A stretch of DNA of 64,000 nt, taken from assembly GCA_900541975.1 (NCBI GenBank), contig UQLR01000010.1:28283-92282 (forward strand). Direction: 5' to 3'. Both the position numbers and the translations under genes were made by a program. Below are positions 1 to 9,273 of the stretch, one piece after another; the first letter of the stretch is position 1, and the number at the start of each line of letters is the position of its first letter. This stretch comes from an uncultured Oscillospiraceae bacterium. Its GTDB lineage: Bacteria > Bacillota > Clostridia > Oscillospirales > Acutalibacteraceae. Under the pieces are notes generated by a model. That model saw nothing but the letters and a program-made list of their open reading frames with translations, made no database searches and was not told the origin of the DNA.

Positions 1-90
1 TATAATCATAAGCAGGATGAGATTTGTCAGAGGCTTGAAAAAATAGAAAAGCAGTTACAGGCAATGCATGTGACAAACGAAGAAGAGTAA
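1..90 (+). CDS. 3' end of a small phage protein (partial)
   Basis: The first 29 codons are open in frame 1 and end in TAA at 88-90; the start lies before the window. The visible tail is charged and helical (it ends LQAMHVTNEEE) and looks like the end of a coiled coil. It lies 14 bases before the next phage gene on the same strand, so it probably belongs to the same late structural operon. No family can be assigned from so short a piece. Confidence 0.6.
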   Translation, partial: YNHKQDEICQRLEKIEKQLQAMHVTNEEE

Positions 91-104
91 AGCGGGGGGA
101 TATT

Positions 105-1232
105 ATGGCGGACGCAACGTGGAAAGACAAGACCTATAACGAGTATTATCAATATTTGAAAAACGGGTATAACCCAAACGCACAGGTACAGCAGGCACAA
201 AAGCAGTTAAACAGCCTGAAAAAGCCGCAAGGCTATACCAGCGCCTATAAAGACAGCATTGCCAGCGGGATCAACAAGTATATGGGCAGTACGTTTGACT
301 ATAACCATAACAACGATCCCGCGTATCAGCGCCAAAAGCAGGAATATACACAAAATGCCCAAAAAGCAATGAACGACACGGTTGGACAGGTGTCTGCCCT
401 AACAGGCGGGTATGGCAACAGCTATGCGCAGGCGGCCGGACAGGAAACATACAATGCATATATGAAGCAGCTTACAGATGTTATAGATAACCTGGAAAGC
501 AAGGCCTATGCAAGATACCAGGACGAAAACAGCCGGCTGCTGAACGGCATTAATCTTATGCAGGCGCAGGATAGCACAGATTACAGCCGGTACAGGGACA
601 CCGTAAACGACTATTATACAGACCGCGATTATTACGCAAACCGATATGACACAGAGCGGTCTTTTGACTATAACAAGTACGCTGATGTGTTGGACGCATA
701 TTACAATAACGCCATGTATCAGGATACAAATTACTGGAATACGGTTAATCAGGAAAACACAGACAGGCAGTTCAACTATAACGCGCAGCAGGACGCCATT
801 GCAAACCAGCTGGCGCGGGAACAATTTGCGTATGAAAAGGAGCAGGACGCCATTGCAAACCAATTGGCACGGGAGCAGTTTGCGCATGGAAAGGAGCAGG
901 ACGCCATTGCAAACCAGCTGGCCCGGGAGCAGTTTGATTACGAAAAAGAATTAAATGCGGGGGAATCGTATCAGGTAGATATGTCCCCGTATTACGACAC
1001 AATCAATAAAATGATAGAAGAAGAAATGCCCACAAAAGAAGACCTTGCAACCTATATTGACCAGTTGGATTTAACAGCAGAAAAGAAGTACCACCTGTTA
1101 ACCCTATACGACTGTGCAGATGTGTGGAATGATATGTATGGTCCGATAAGTCTAAAAAGTATTTTACTGAAGCAAAAGGATGGGAAAAATACCATTGTTG
1201 ACCAAAGCGTGCTTGCTGGATACAACTATTAA
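105..1232 (+). CDS. Prophage structural protein with 18-residue tandem repeats
   Basis: This 375-residue protein is rich in Tyr, Asn, Asp and Gln. A motif around residues 90-125 (MNDTVGQVSALTGGYGNSYA) is one I associate with uncharacterised structural proteins of clostridial prophages. Residues 229-282 are three copies of an 18-residue helical repeat (DAIANQLAREQF core). The purine-rich site GGGGGGA lies just before the ATG. It sits directly upstream of the giant virion protein, where internal-virion or tail-chaperone-like genes are common, so I infer a structural or DNA-ejection role. There is no signal peptide or membrane segment. The exact function is unknown. Confidence 0.75.
   Translation: MADATWKDKTYNEYYQYLKNGYNPNAQVQQAQKQLNSLKKPQGYTSAYKDSIASGINKYMGSTFDYNHNNDPAYQRQKQEYTQNAQKAMNDTVGQVSALTGGYGNSYAQAAGQETYNAYMKQLTDVIDNLESKAYARYQDENSRLLNGINLMQAQDSTDYSRYRDTVNDYYTDRDYYANRYDTERSFDYNKYADVLDAYYNNAMYQDTNYWNTVNQENTDRQFNYNAQQDAIANQLAREQFAYEKEQDAIANQLAREQFAHGKEQDAIANQLAREQFDYEKELNAGESYQVDMSPYYDTINKMIEEEMPTKEDLATYIDQLDLTAEKKYHLLTLYDCADVWNDMYGPISLKSILLKQKDGKNTIVDQSVLAGYNY
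789..950 (+). repeat. Three 54-bp in-frame tandem repeats
   Basis: Three consecutive 54-base units (789-842, 843-896, 897-950) encode near-identical 18-residue helical units. They differ at scattered codon positions and at a Tyr-to-His/Glu-to-Gly change in the second unit. Copy-number change would lengthen or shorten a coiled-coil rod without shifting frame. Confidence 0.9.
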
Positions 1233-1276
1233 AGCAGTTAGCGAGTATTATAATAAATTTAGAAGAGGAAGTAAAA

Positions 1277-4200
1277 ATGGACTATAAACAAAACAACAGA
1301 AATGCAATTGCAGCGCTGTATCAACGGGACAAGGAAAAGAAAAAGAAGCAGCAGGAGCGCACGTACATAACACAACGCTATCATAGCAATCGGTCTTATC
1401 AGCCTACCTTTGCAGATGCATTGGATTATATGAAACGCAAAAATACGGCTCAAACACAGAAAACCCTTTCTGCAACGAATGTAAATACGCAAAAATCAGA
1501 AGAGGGAAAACAATTAAATGTAAAAACTGTTTTGCAAAAGCAAAAAAAGGGGGAAAATACACTTGAAGACCAATATGCACTTGCCGGCAAAGATTTAACA
1601 AAAGAATACCAGACCTATTTGGAACAAAAAGCGTATGAGCAGGTGCCACAAAAAGAAAAGGAATACACAGATAAATTAAAGCAGCTGCAGGGCTTGTTAA
1701 GCCAGGAAAGCAACTATCAGGATGAAAGGGCGCAAACGAGAAAGCAGGATCTGCAAACAGAATATAATGCAGTAAAAACGGCGTATGATGCGTTTAAAAA
1801 TACGGACGCGGCCAAAAGGTACCAATATGATCAACGAACAAAAACAGCAGAAAAAATATTACAGGCAGATAAAGAGACGTACGATACCAACACGGACGGA
1901 AAAGTATCGTTATACGACGCGCTTGTAATGCAAAAGGCTGGACAAGACAGCAAGTCCGTACAAAATTACCTTGCAACAGGACAAACGGTACGAGATCAAG
2001 TGCAGATGATTTACGATGTTGAGCACGGAGATTATGGCATTACAGATGAAAATGGTAACGCAGTAAACTATAATAGTGTTGCGGCGAAAAAAGAAAAAGA
2101 TAAATATTACCCATTAATAAAACAAAAAAAGGAAGAGGCAGCAAAATTAAAACAACAGCTTGCAGATAATGGGTATGATGTAGATGCCCTGCTTGATGTC
2201 TACACACGACAGCAAAACGCCAAGCAAAGACAAGCGGCACAAGCGGCGCAAGAAGAGTTGGCGGAAGAATCCCCGGTTATGGCCACAATTGCATCTTGGG
2301 CCACAAATATACTCAGTGGTGTGGCAGCACCGGATGTGGCCATACGGGGGTACCTGCCAAAAGGAATGGAAGAAATGGTGACAGGGGAAATTAACCCTGT
2401 AGATCCCAACAGCCCACATTTTAATGCTGTCAATGCCACAAATACAATGCGCACTACAGTAGAAAATAATTTGGAAGAAGAATGGCAAAAATTTTTATAC
2501 CGAACGGGAATATCAATAGCAGACTCTGCAACAGCTGCACCGCTAGCAGCGTTTGGGCTGTTTGCCCAGGGCAGTAATGCTGCAGCTGATGCTGCCCTTC
2601 ATGTTTCCGAAAAAGGGGGCACGGCAAAGCAATCCCTGCTTACAGGGATGGCGGCAGGGGTGTCTGAAGCGATGTTTGAAAAAATTTCTTTGGGGCAGCT
2701 AAAAGCATTCAAAGCGAGCAATAAAACAGGGTTGGTAAATGCTGTAAAGAATGTAATGAAGGGGGCTTTTACAGAAGGCTCTGAAGAAGTTGCCACCGAC
2801 GTTGCAAATCTAATTGCCGACAGCCTTATCAATACCGATAATGCGGACTTTAACCGTGCGGTGCAGTCTTACGAGCAGGCCGGGTATACCGAAGAGGAAG
2901 CGTGGAAACAGGCGTTTATGGACACGCTTGCCAATATAGGGCAGTCTTTTGCCGGCGGGGCATTGGCCGGCGGTGTGCTGTCTGGCGGAGCGGTTGCAAT
3001 AAACGCAGCAAACACGGCACACACAGGTGGAAATATAAAAAAGGGAAAAAGCAATGTACAGCTGGATGATCTTGTTGCGGCCGGAGTAACTACGCCGGAG
3101 ACCAGCCGGGCATATAAGCTTGCAAATGAAGTAAATCGTATGCAGCAACAGGGCAAGAGACCCGGAAATTATAAAGTTGGAGCGCTGTATAAAGAAAACC
3201 TGCTGAATCATGCAGATTACAGCGCAACAGAAGAAGGAATTTTGCAGAGGGAAAACGAAGAAGAGATGTTAAAGCAAGCGCTTAGCCGTGCAAAAAATAC
3301 ACAGGCTTACAAACTTGCCGTGCAGATGCAAAAGAAAAGGGAAAACAACCAGCCATTGTCCGGTCTGGAATTAAACAGGCTGCATAAGGCGGTACAGGCA
3401 GAGGCGCAAGAGGATATAGATTTTAAGGAGGATGCAGACAGGCAAGCACAGTACACCCAAACGCAACAGATGCAAACGAGCAGGGGAAAAGCGCATACAG
3501 AGATCACACAGGGGATGCCCGTTACAGGGGTGCAAAAGAAAAATGTGATCCAAACCCAAAACGCCGCGGGAGCCATTCGTACAACGGCAAAATATGATGG
3601 AAAAATACAGTACATACAGCGTGTTGCCAGCACACAAAACGGAGATGTAAAGGTGGAGCTCAGCGGAGGTAAAACGGTGAGCATCAACCGCATTCCCATT
3701 GCAAGCGAAGAAACCAGAAGCGTCTATCAGGCAGCGGGCCGTTTTGGTACAGCGGGCGCAAACGCCTTTGTTGACCGTTATAAGGGAGATTTGTCCGTGG
3801 CGGACTATGCAAGAGATTTTGAAATTTTTTACGCCGCCGGCAGGCAGGGAAGAAGCTATACAGCTATAGTGCAAATGGCGCCGGTTATACCGGAGGTAAT
3901 GGGGCACGATGTTACGCAGGCTGCATACCTTGCCGGCATACAGGATGTACAAGCAACCCTGCATACGCAGCAAAGGCAGCTGCAGCGCGCCAGAGGGGAC
4001 AAAGAACCGGCAAAGGGGAAGCTGTATGTAAGCGTTGCAAATGTGGAAAAGCTTTCCAGCACGGTAAAAGCACAAGTAGAAATCCTGCGTGCCATTGCAG
4101 ACGAATACGGGGTTAATATTAAGCTTACGGACAATCCGGCGGAAAATAAAAAATACGCCGGGAAGATCAACGGCGTATATATTGGTGCAAACAATATTGT

Positions 4201-7200
4201 AATTCACACCGATGCAGACGCCGGCGCGCTTGCGGCAATTGCATTTCATGAGATAGGGCACTATATTCATGCCTATAACCCGGAAGGCTTTAAAGTGCTG
4301 TCTGATTTTGTAGTAGGCCGGCTGGAAAGCAAAAAAGGGTATGACATAGAGACAAGGATCGGCCAATTACAGGACGTTACCTTTGAGAAAACAGGCAGAT
4401 GGATCAGCGAAGAAGAGGCATTGGAAGAAATTGTATGCAACAGCCTTTCGTCTGTTGCAGCAGATCCAGACGCTATAGATGCAGCTTTGCAGTTAACCGC
4501 AAAGCAAAAAAAGAGCTTAATAGAAGTTCTCAAGGATTTCGGAAAGCGCCTGCGGGCAATATTTTCAGACTTTGCAAAACGAAACGCAGAAGCTGCCCAG
4601 ATGATTGACGACAGCAAAAGTATTATGAAAATGGCAAAATTGCTGCAGGAAAGCATATATGAAGCAGGGCAAAATGTAACCGCCAGGGCAGATGTCAAAG
4701 ACAAAGGTTCTGTGCGGTATAGTATAAAAAATACCCGCAGCCTGTCTTGGCGCGAACAGCTTGACAGGTATTTCAGCGGGAATTTAAAAAGCAGCGACAG
4801 CCTGTATTTGGGAAAAACACCGGATTATCTGCAAGCAGTTCAGGTGGAGCCTGCACCCGTATATGTACCTACCAGCGTAATCACAAAGGGCATGCGGTTG
4901 AAAAAAGAAAACAGCAGGTCCGCACATGGGCTGCCTAAGCAGATTTTTGAAAACCTACAGGATTCGATGTATAATCCAGTTGCCGTTATTTATAACCCGG
5001 CTAAAACCGCGCTGGTGTTTATAACAGACAAGTTGGAAGCCGGCAACCCTGTTGTTATAAGCATGCAAACGAACCAGGACCTGTATGGTGAGCTTGCGCA
5101 TAAGGTTACAAGCGTATATCCGCGCGAACATATGGGGGCTTTATTAGAAAATCTGGATAATACTGCGACAATTTTTGTTGCAAATAAAAATAAGTTTGAC
5201 CATTTGCTGTCCAGCGCCGAAATATCGGAAGCATCCGAGCTGGAGGCAAATATCAAACTTACAGATGAATCCGGAAAATTGCTGCCCGGCGCCGGAAAAT
5301 CCTATTCCGGGCTGCTGGCAAAATCCGAATCCGACAGTATTATATCGGATCAAAACCATTCTGTCAATAAGGAGGAGGATTCGATTGAAGCGCTGAAGTT
5401 TTCATTGCGCGAGACCGCCAGAACAGAATATACGGATGCAACGGAAGGCGACCGGCAAATTGCGCGCTTAAACCGGATATTGGCAAGCATGGTGCAGCAT
5501 ACCGGCTCAAAGCAGGCAAATGTAAAGGCTTTATATACGGTGGGAAGAAAATTACTCAAGGAATATGCAAGCAGCTACGATCTGCATACGTTTGTGGAAA
5601 ATTATGAGAAGGTATTTCACTATATCGCAAACAATCCGCAGGCAAACTTTACGGACGCTATGCAAATGTGTACTGATATAGCAAAGGCAGTGATTGAAAA
5701 AAGCAGCACGCTTGACACACGGCTGCAGGAGCAGTATGCAAATTTACTTGGCAGATTAAAAAAGAACAGGATTACGCTTTCAGACAGCCAAAAACAGGAA
5801 CTGTCTTACGCGTATGGCAGCTACCGCGCGGGAAGAAACCGGCTGTTTGGCAGAGTGAATGTAACAAATGAGGGAGAAGCGCTTACCAGCATGTGGGTAG
5901 AGCTTAGCGCCACTTATCCGGAGCTGTTTGACCTGCATACGCCGGAGGCCGAACAGCCGTTGCGGCTAATTGAGGTATTGGACGCACTGCAGCCGCAATA
6001 TGTAAATACATATGGGAAAAATATAGATGCCGCCGCCCAGGATCTGGCATACAGGCTATATGAGGAATACTTTGGTATTCCAGAGGTGAAAACGCAGGCA
6101 CAAAAGCAAAATAACCGGTTTTTGTTGTTAAAAGCACAGTATGCAGACGCGCTGCAGCAGACCAAGCAGGCATATAAAAAGCGGTATGAAAACAAATTGC
6201 GGGAGGAAAAGATAAAGCTCAAACAAAACAATACCGAGGTGCTTGCAAAGGCAAAAGCACAGGCGCAGGCATATTATAGGGAGCTGTACCAAAATTCCCG
6301 CGCAGCGGCCAGAGAAAGCATGGAGAGGAAAAAATACAGGGACAGCATAGAGCGCACCGCAATGGAACTGTACAGGTGGATTATAAAACCGGATAAAAAA
6401 AGGCATGTAATACAGGATTTACAAAAACCAATAGCAGAATTTCTTTTGAGCCTTGATTTTGTTACGCCCAAGTTAAAGGCAGACGGAGAAGCGTCTATGA
6501 TTAGAAGCAGAGCAAGAATTATGCAGTGGACAGAAGCGTTTCAGCAGCTTAACCATTTTTTGCAGCAGTTTGATCATACAGAGGTTGGTGGGAATTCCGC
6601 AGCGTTTTTGTATAGCATAGATCCGGAATTTAAATATAGGCTCAGCGCCTTTATAGATTCCTACGGTGGGTCGAAAACCATTAACCAGATGGACGCGAAG
6701 CAACTAAAAGAGCTGGCTTACATCGTCCGAAGTGTAAAAAGCGCGGTCGTCCATGCAAACGATCTGCATACCAACGAGCTGTATAAGCATGTAGAGCAGG
6801 CAGGAAAGGATACAATCGATCAAACCGCAATTAAAAAAGAAAAGCTGTATAACGCAGCCTGGAAGCGTGCAGCAAAGAATTTTCTGGAGCTGGGACAAAT
6901 GGACAGCTTTTCCTATTTTGAGCATTTGGGCGAAGCGGCGTATTCGATACATAAATCCTTACGAAAAGGGTTTGACACACATGTGCTGAATTTGAAAGAA
7001 GCAGAGGAATATTTTAAGCGGGTCAAGGGAAACCAAAAGATTGAACTGTGGACAGGAAAAAATGCGATGCATACCTTCCAGGTGGCCGGAGGAAGCCTGA
7101 CACTGTCTACAACGCAGATTATGGGGCTGTACGAAGCGATTAAAAGACCGCAGGCTGCAGCGCATATTTTATATGGAGGGATCCGCCCGGCAGCGGCAAA

Positions 7201-9202
7201 CGGGGAGGCAAGCGCGACGCCGGTGCGCGTTACCATACAGAATGTTCGGAAGATTACATCGGTATTAACGCCACAGCAGATTGCACTTGCAGACGCGTTA
7301 CAAAGCTATATGGCAACAACGTGCGCAAGGCAGGGCAATGAAACTTCGAAAAAATTATATGGATATGAAAAATTTCATGAAAAAAATTATTATCCCGTTT
7401 CCGTCGACAAAAACTCTGTTGCTACAATCAAAAATAACCAGAACGTAGCGTTGTGGTCTGTAATTAACTTTGGTTTTACAAAGGACACCGTAAAAGATGC
7501 TGCCAATCCGTTTATATTAAGCGACATTTTCGACGTGTATTTTAAGCATGTCACAGAAATGTCTATGTATAACTCTTTTGCCGTGCCGATCATAGACGCA
7601 ATGAAATGGTATAATTATATGGATGTGAAATCCGGAAAAAGCGTAAAACAAGGAATTGAACGTGTTTATGGCAAAGGAGGACATGCATATTTTGTAAAAC
7701 TTATTGAGGATATAAGCGCGGCCAATCGACCGGAGTTTGAAAGTGCATTTGCAAGATCGGTTATGAAAAAATATAAAATTGCAGCGGTTGGGGCAAACTT
7801 AAGCGTAGTTATACAGCAGCCTACAGCTTATATACGGGCTATGGCAATGGTTGACCCAAAATATATGGCAAAAGCGCTGCTGCACAAGCCGGCTGTACAG
7901 CGGTCAAAACAATATGCGCCGATTGCGCTTTGGAAATCCTGGGGCTTTCATGATATAGCGGTTGGGAATTCCCTGAAATCTGTTGTTACAGGGATACAGA
8001 CGAAAGGGGAAAAAATTACGGACGCATCCATGTGGCTTGCAGGGAAGGCGGACGATGTTACATGGGGCTATATATTCAATGCCTGCTGCGAGGAGCTTAA
8101 AGCTATGCGGCCGGATTTAAAGGTGCATTCAGACGCATTTTATAAAGCGGCGGCAGAGCGGTTCAGCGATGTTGTGGATAGGACACAGGTTGTGGATACC
8201 GTGTTGCACAAAAGCCACTATATGCGCAATAAAAACCCGTTTATGCAGGCCACGGCAGCGTTTTTATCCGAACCCAACAAAACGTATAACCTGCTGCGCA
8301 ACGCGCTTGTAAGATGGACGGAGAACAAGAAGGATTCTGCAGCAATAAAAAACCTGGTGCGTGTATCGTTGGTCGTGCTGTTAGCAAATTATGCTACGGC
8401 TCTTGCAAAGTCTGTTGTGGATGCGTTCCGTGACGATGATAATGACAAGACATGGGCAGAAAAATACGCTGAAAAGGTACTGCAAAACTTTATTGCAAAC
8501 AGCAACCCTGTTGGATGGCTGCCAGTTGTCAACAATCTGGCAAATTGGATGAATGCCAAGATTTACGGCTTATTTACAGGGGATGACAGTTATTATCAGT
8601 ACAACAGTGATATGGCGACAGAAGGCATATTCCGCGTGATCCGATCCATGGAGGACTGGACGGAATGGTTTGCAGGAGAATCTGAAAAAAGCCTGTATGC
8701 CGTTGTATCTGAAGCTGTTAAAGCGGCGTCAATGCTTACAGGGATTCCGGCAGGAAATTTGCTGCGCGAGCTGGAAACAATCTATACAGCAATTGTGCCG
8801 GATGGCATAGCCTGGACAGAAGAGGATGCAATCTATCAGGAAATGTGCAATGCAATAAAACAGGGCGACAAAAACAGGTACCGGGAGAAATACCAATATT
8901 TGGAGGAGAGATATAAAAGCTTGGCAGAGAAGAAAGGAGAGGAAGTTGCCGACACCGACCAAAAGATTGAAAATGGTCTTGCAAAGTACCTGGCAGAAAA
9001 CAGCAAGGAAATTCAAATGGCCGCAGAAGCATTTGAAGCAGGAGATGGGGACACGTATAAAAAGCATATACGTGCCTTAAGAGAATTAGGGTTTCCAACA
9101 GATGTGCTGATGAAAGCTATGAACAAACGGCGCACTGCTCTCAAAAAGGACATAGCCATGCAGCCGGCGACAGAATCCTATACAACAACAGAATCAGATT
9201 GA
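1277..9202 (+). CDS. Giant phage polyvalent virion protein (2641 aa) with zincin and MuF-C-like regions
   Basis: This very large single-frame protein is preceded by a good ribosome site (GAAGAGGAAG). In order it shows a Gln/Lys-rich N-terminal coiled region (about 1-330); Ala/Gly-rich hydrophobic stretches (about 400-580) like those in phage ejection or head proteins; a zincin-type metallopeptidase motif HEIGH at residues 991-995; a region at about 1195-1310 resembling the MuF C-terminal (Barnase/EndoU/RelE-like) domain; a long helical region; and a conserved phage C-terminal region (about 2150-2450) with hydrophobic helices. This mosaic fits the large polyvalent proteins of phages and conjugative elements, which are thought to enter the cell with the DNA. 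The neighbours are virion and lysis genes. The HExxH motif is seen directly; the nuclease-like assignment is by resemblance and less certain. Confidence 0.8.
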   Translation: MDYKQNNRNAIAALYQRDKEKKKKQQERTYITQRYHSNRSYQPTFADALDYMKRKNTAQTQKTLSATNVNTQKSEEGKQLNVKTVLQKQKKGENTLEDQYALAGKDLTKEYQTYLEQKAYEQVPQKEKEYTDKLKQLQGLLSQESNYQDERAQTRKQDLQTEYNAVKTAYDAFKNTDAAKRYQYDQRTKTAEKILQADKETYDTNTDGKVSLYDALVMQKAGQDSKSVQNYLATGQTVRDQVQMIYDVEHGDYGITDENGNAVNYNSVAAKKEKDKYYPLIKQKKEEAAKLKQQLADNGYDVDALLDVYTRQQNAKQRQAAQAAQEELAEESPVMATIASWATNILSGVAAPDVAIRGYLPKGMEEMVTGEINPVDPNSPHFNAVNATNTMRTTVENNLEEEWQKFLYRTGISIADSATAAPLAAFGLFAQGSNAAADAALHVSEKGGTAKQSLLTGMAAGVSEAMFEKISLGQLKAFKASNKTGLVNAVKNVMKGAFTEGSEEVATDVANLIADSLINTDNADFNRAVQSYEQAGYTEEEAWKQAFMDTLANIGQSFAGGALAGGVLSGGAVAINAANTAHTGGNIKKGKSNVQLDDLVAAGVTTPETSRAYKLANEVNRMQQQGKRPGNYKVGALYKENLLNHADYSATEEGILQRENEEEMLKQALSRAKNTQAYKLAVQMQKKRENNQPLSGLELNRLHKAVQAEAQEDIDFKEDADRQAQYTQTQQMQTSRGKAHTEITQGMPVTGVQKKNVIQTQNAAGAIRTTAKYDGKIQYIQRVASTQNGDVKVELSGGKTVSINRIPIASEETRSVYQAAGRFGTAGANAFVDRYKGDLSVADYARDFEIFYAAGRQGRSYTAIVQMAPVIPEVMGHDVTQAAYLAGIQDVQATLHTQQRQLQRARGDKEPAKGKLYVSVANVEKLSSTVKAQVEILRAIADEYGVNIKLTDNPAENKKYAGKINGVYIGANNIVIHTDADAGALAAIAFHEIGHYIHAYNPEGFKVLSDFVVGRLESKKGYDIETRIGQLQDVTFEKTGRWISEEEALEEIVCNSLSSVAADPDAIDAALQLTAKQKKSLIEVLKDFGKRLRAIFSDFAKRNAEAAQMIDDSKSIMKMAKLLQESIYEAGQNVTARADVKDKGSVRYSIKNTRSLSWREQLDRYFSGNLKSSDSLYLGKTPDYLQAVQVEPAPVYVPTSVITKGMRLKKENSRSAHGLPKQIFENLQDSMYNPVAVIYNPAKTALVFITDKLEAGNPVVISMQTNQDLYGELAHKVTSVYPREHMGALLENLDNTATIFVANKNKFDHLLSSAEISEASELEANIKLTDESGKLLPGAGKSYSGLLAKSESDSIISDQNHSVNKEEDSIEALKFSLRETARTEYTDATEGDRQIARLNRILASMVQHTGSKQANVKALYTVGRKLLKEYASSYDLHTFVENYEKVFHYIANNPQANFTDAMQMCTDIAKAVIEKSSTLDTRLQEQYANLLGRLKKNRITLSDSQKQELSYAYGSYRAGRNRLFGRVNVTNEGEALTSMWVELSATYPELFDLHTPEAEQPLRLIEVLDALQPQYVNTYGKNIDAAAQDLAYRLYEEYFGIPEVKTQAQKQNNRFLLLKAQYADALQQTKQAYKKRYENKLREEKIKLKQNNTEVLAKAKAQAQAYYRELYQNSRAAARESMERKKYRDSIERTAMELYRWIIKPDKKRHVIQDLQKPIAEFLLSLDFVTPKLKADGEASMIRSRARIMQWTEAFQQLNHFLQQFDHTEVGGNSAAFLYSIDPEFKYRLSAFIDSYGGSKTINQMDAKQLKELAYIVRSVKSAVVHANDLHTNELYKHVEQAGKDTIDQTAIKKEKLYNAAWKRAAKNFLELGQMDSFSYFEHLGEAAYSIHKSLRKGFDTHVLNLKEAEEYFKRVKGNQKIELWTGKNAMHTFQVAGGSLTLSTTQIMGLYEAIKRPQAAAHILYGGIRPAAANGEASATPVRVTIQNVRKITSVLTPQQIALADALQSYMATTCARQGNETSKKLYGYEKFHEKNYYPVSVDKNSVATIKNNQNVALWSVINFGFTKDTVKDAANPFILSDIFDVYFKHVTEMSMYNSFAVPIIDAMKWYNYMDVKSGKSVKQGIERVYGKGGHAYFVKLIEDISAANRPEFESAFARSVMKKYKIAAVGANLSVVIQQPTAYIRAMAMVDPKYMAKALLHKPAVQRSKQYAPIALWKSWGFHDIAVGNSLKSVVTGIQTKGEKITDASMWLAGKADDVTWGYIFNACCEELKAMRPDLKVHSDAFYKAAAERFSDVVDRTQVVDTVLHKSHYMRNKNPFMQATAAFLSEPNKTYNLLRNALVRWTENKKDSAAIKNLVRVSLVVLLANYATALAKSVVDAFRDDDNDKTWAEKYAEKVLQNFIANSNPVGWLPVVNNLANWMNAKIYGLFTGDDSYYQYNSDMATEGIFRVIRSMEDWTEWFAGESEKSLYAVVSEAVKAASMLTGIPAGNLLRELETIYTAIVPDGIAWTEEDAIYQEMCNAIKQGDKNRYREKYQYLEERYKSLAEKKGEEVADTDQKIENGLAKYLAENSKEIQMAAEAFEAGDGDTYKKHIRALRELGFPTDVLMKAMNKRRTALKKDIAMQPATESYTTTESD

Positions 9203-9273
9203 GAATGCCCCCTGCAAAAGCAGGGGGCATTCTCGCCCCATATCGTTTAAAATTGTTATAGGGAGGGGGAACC

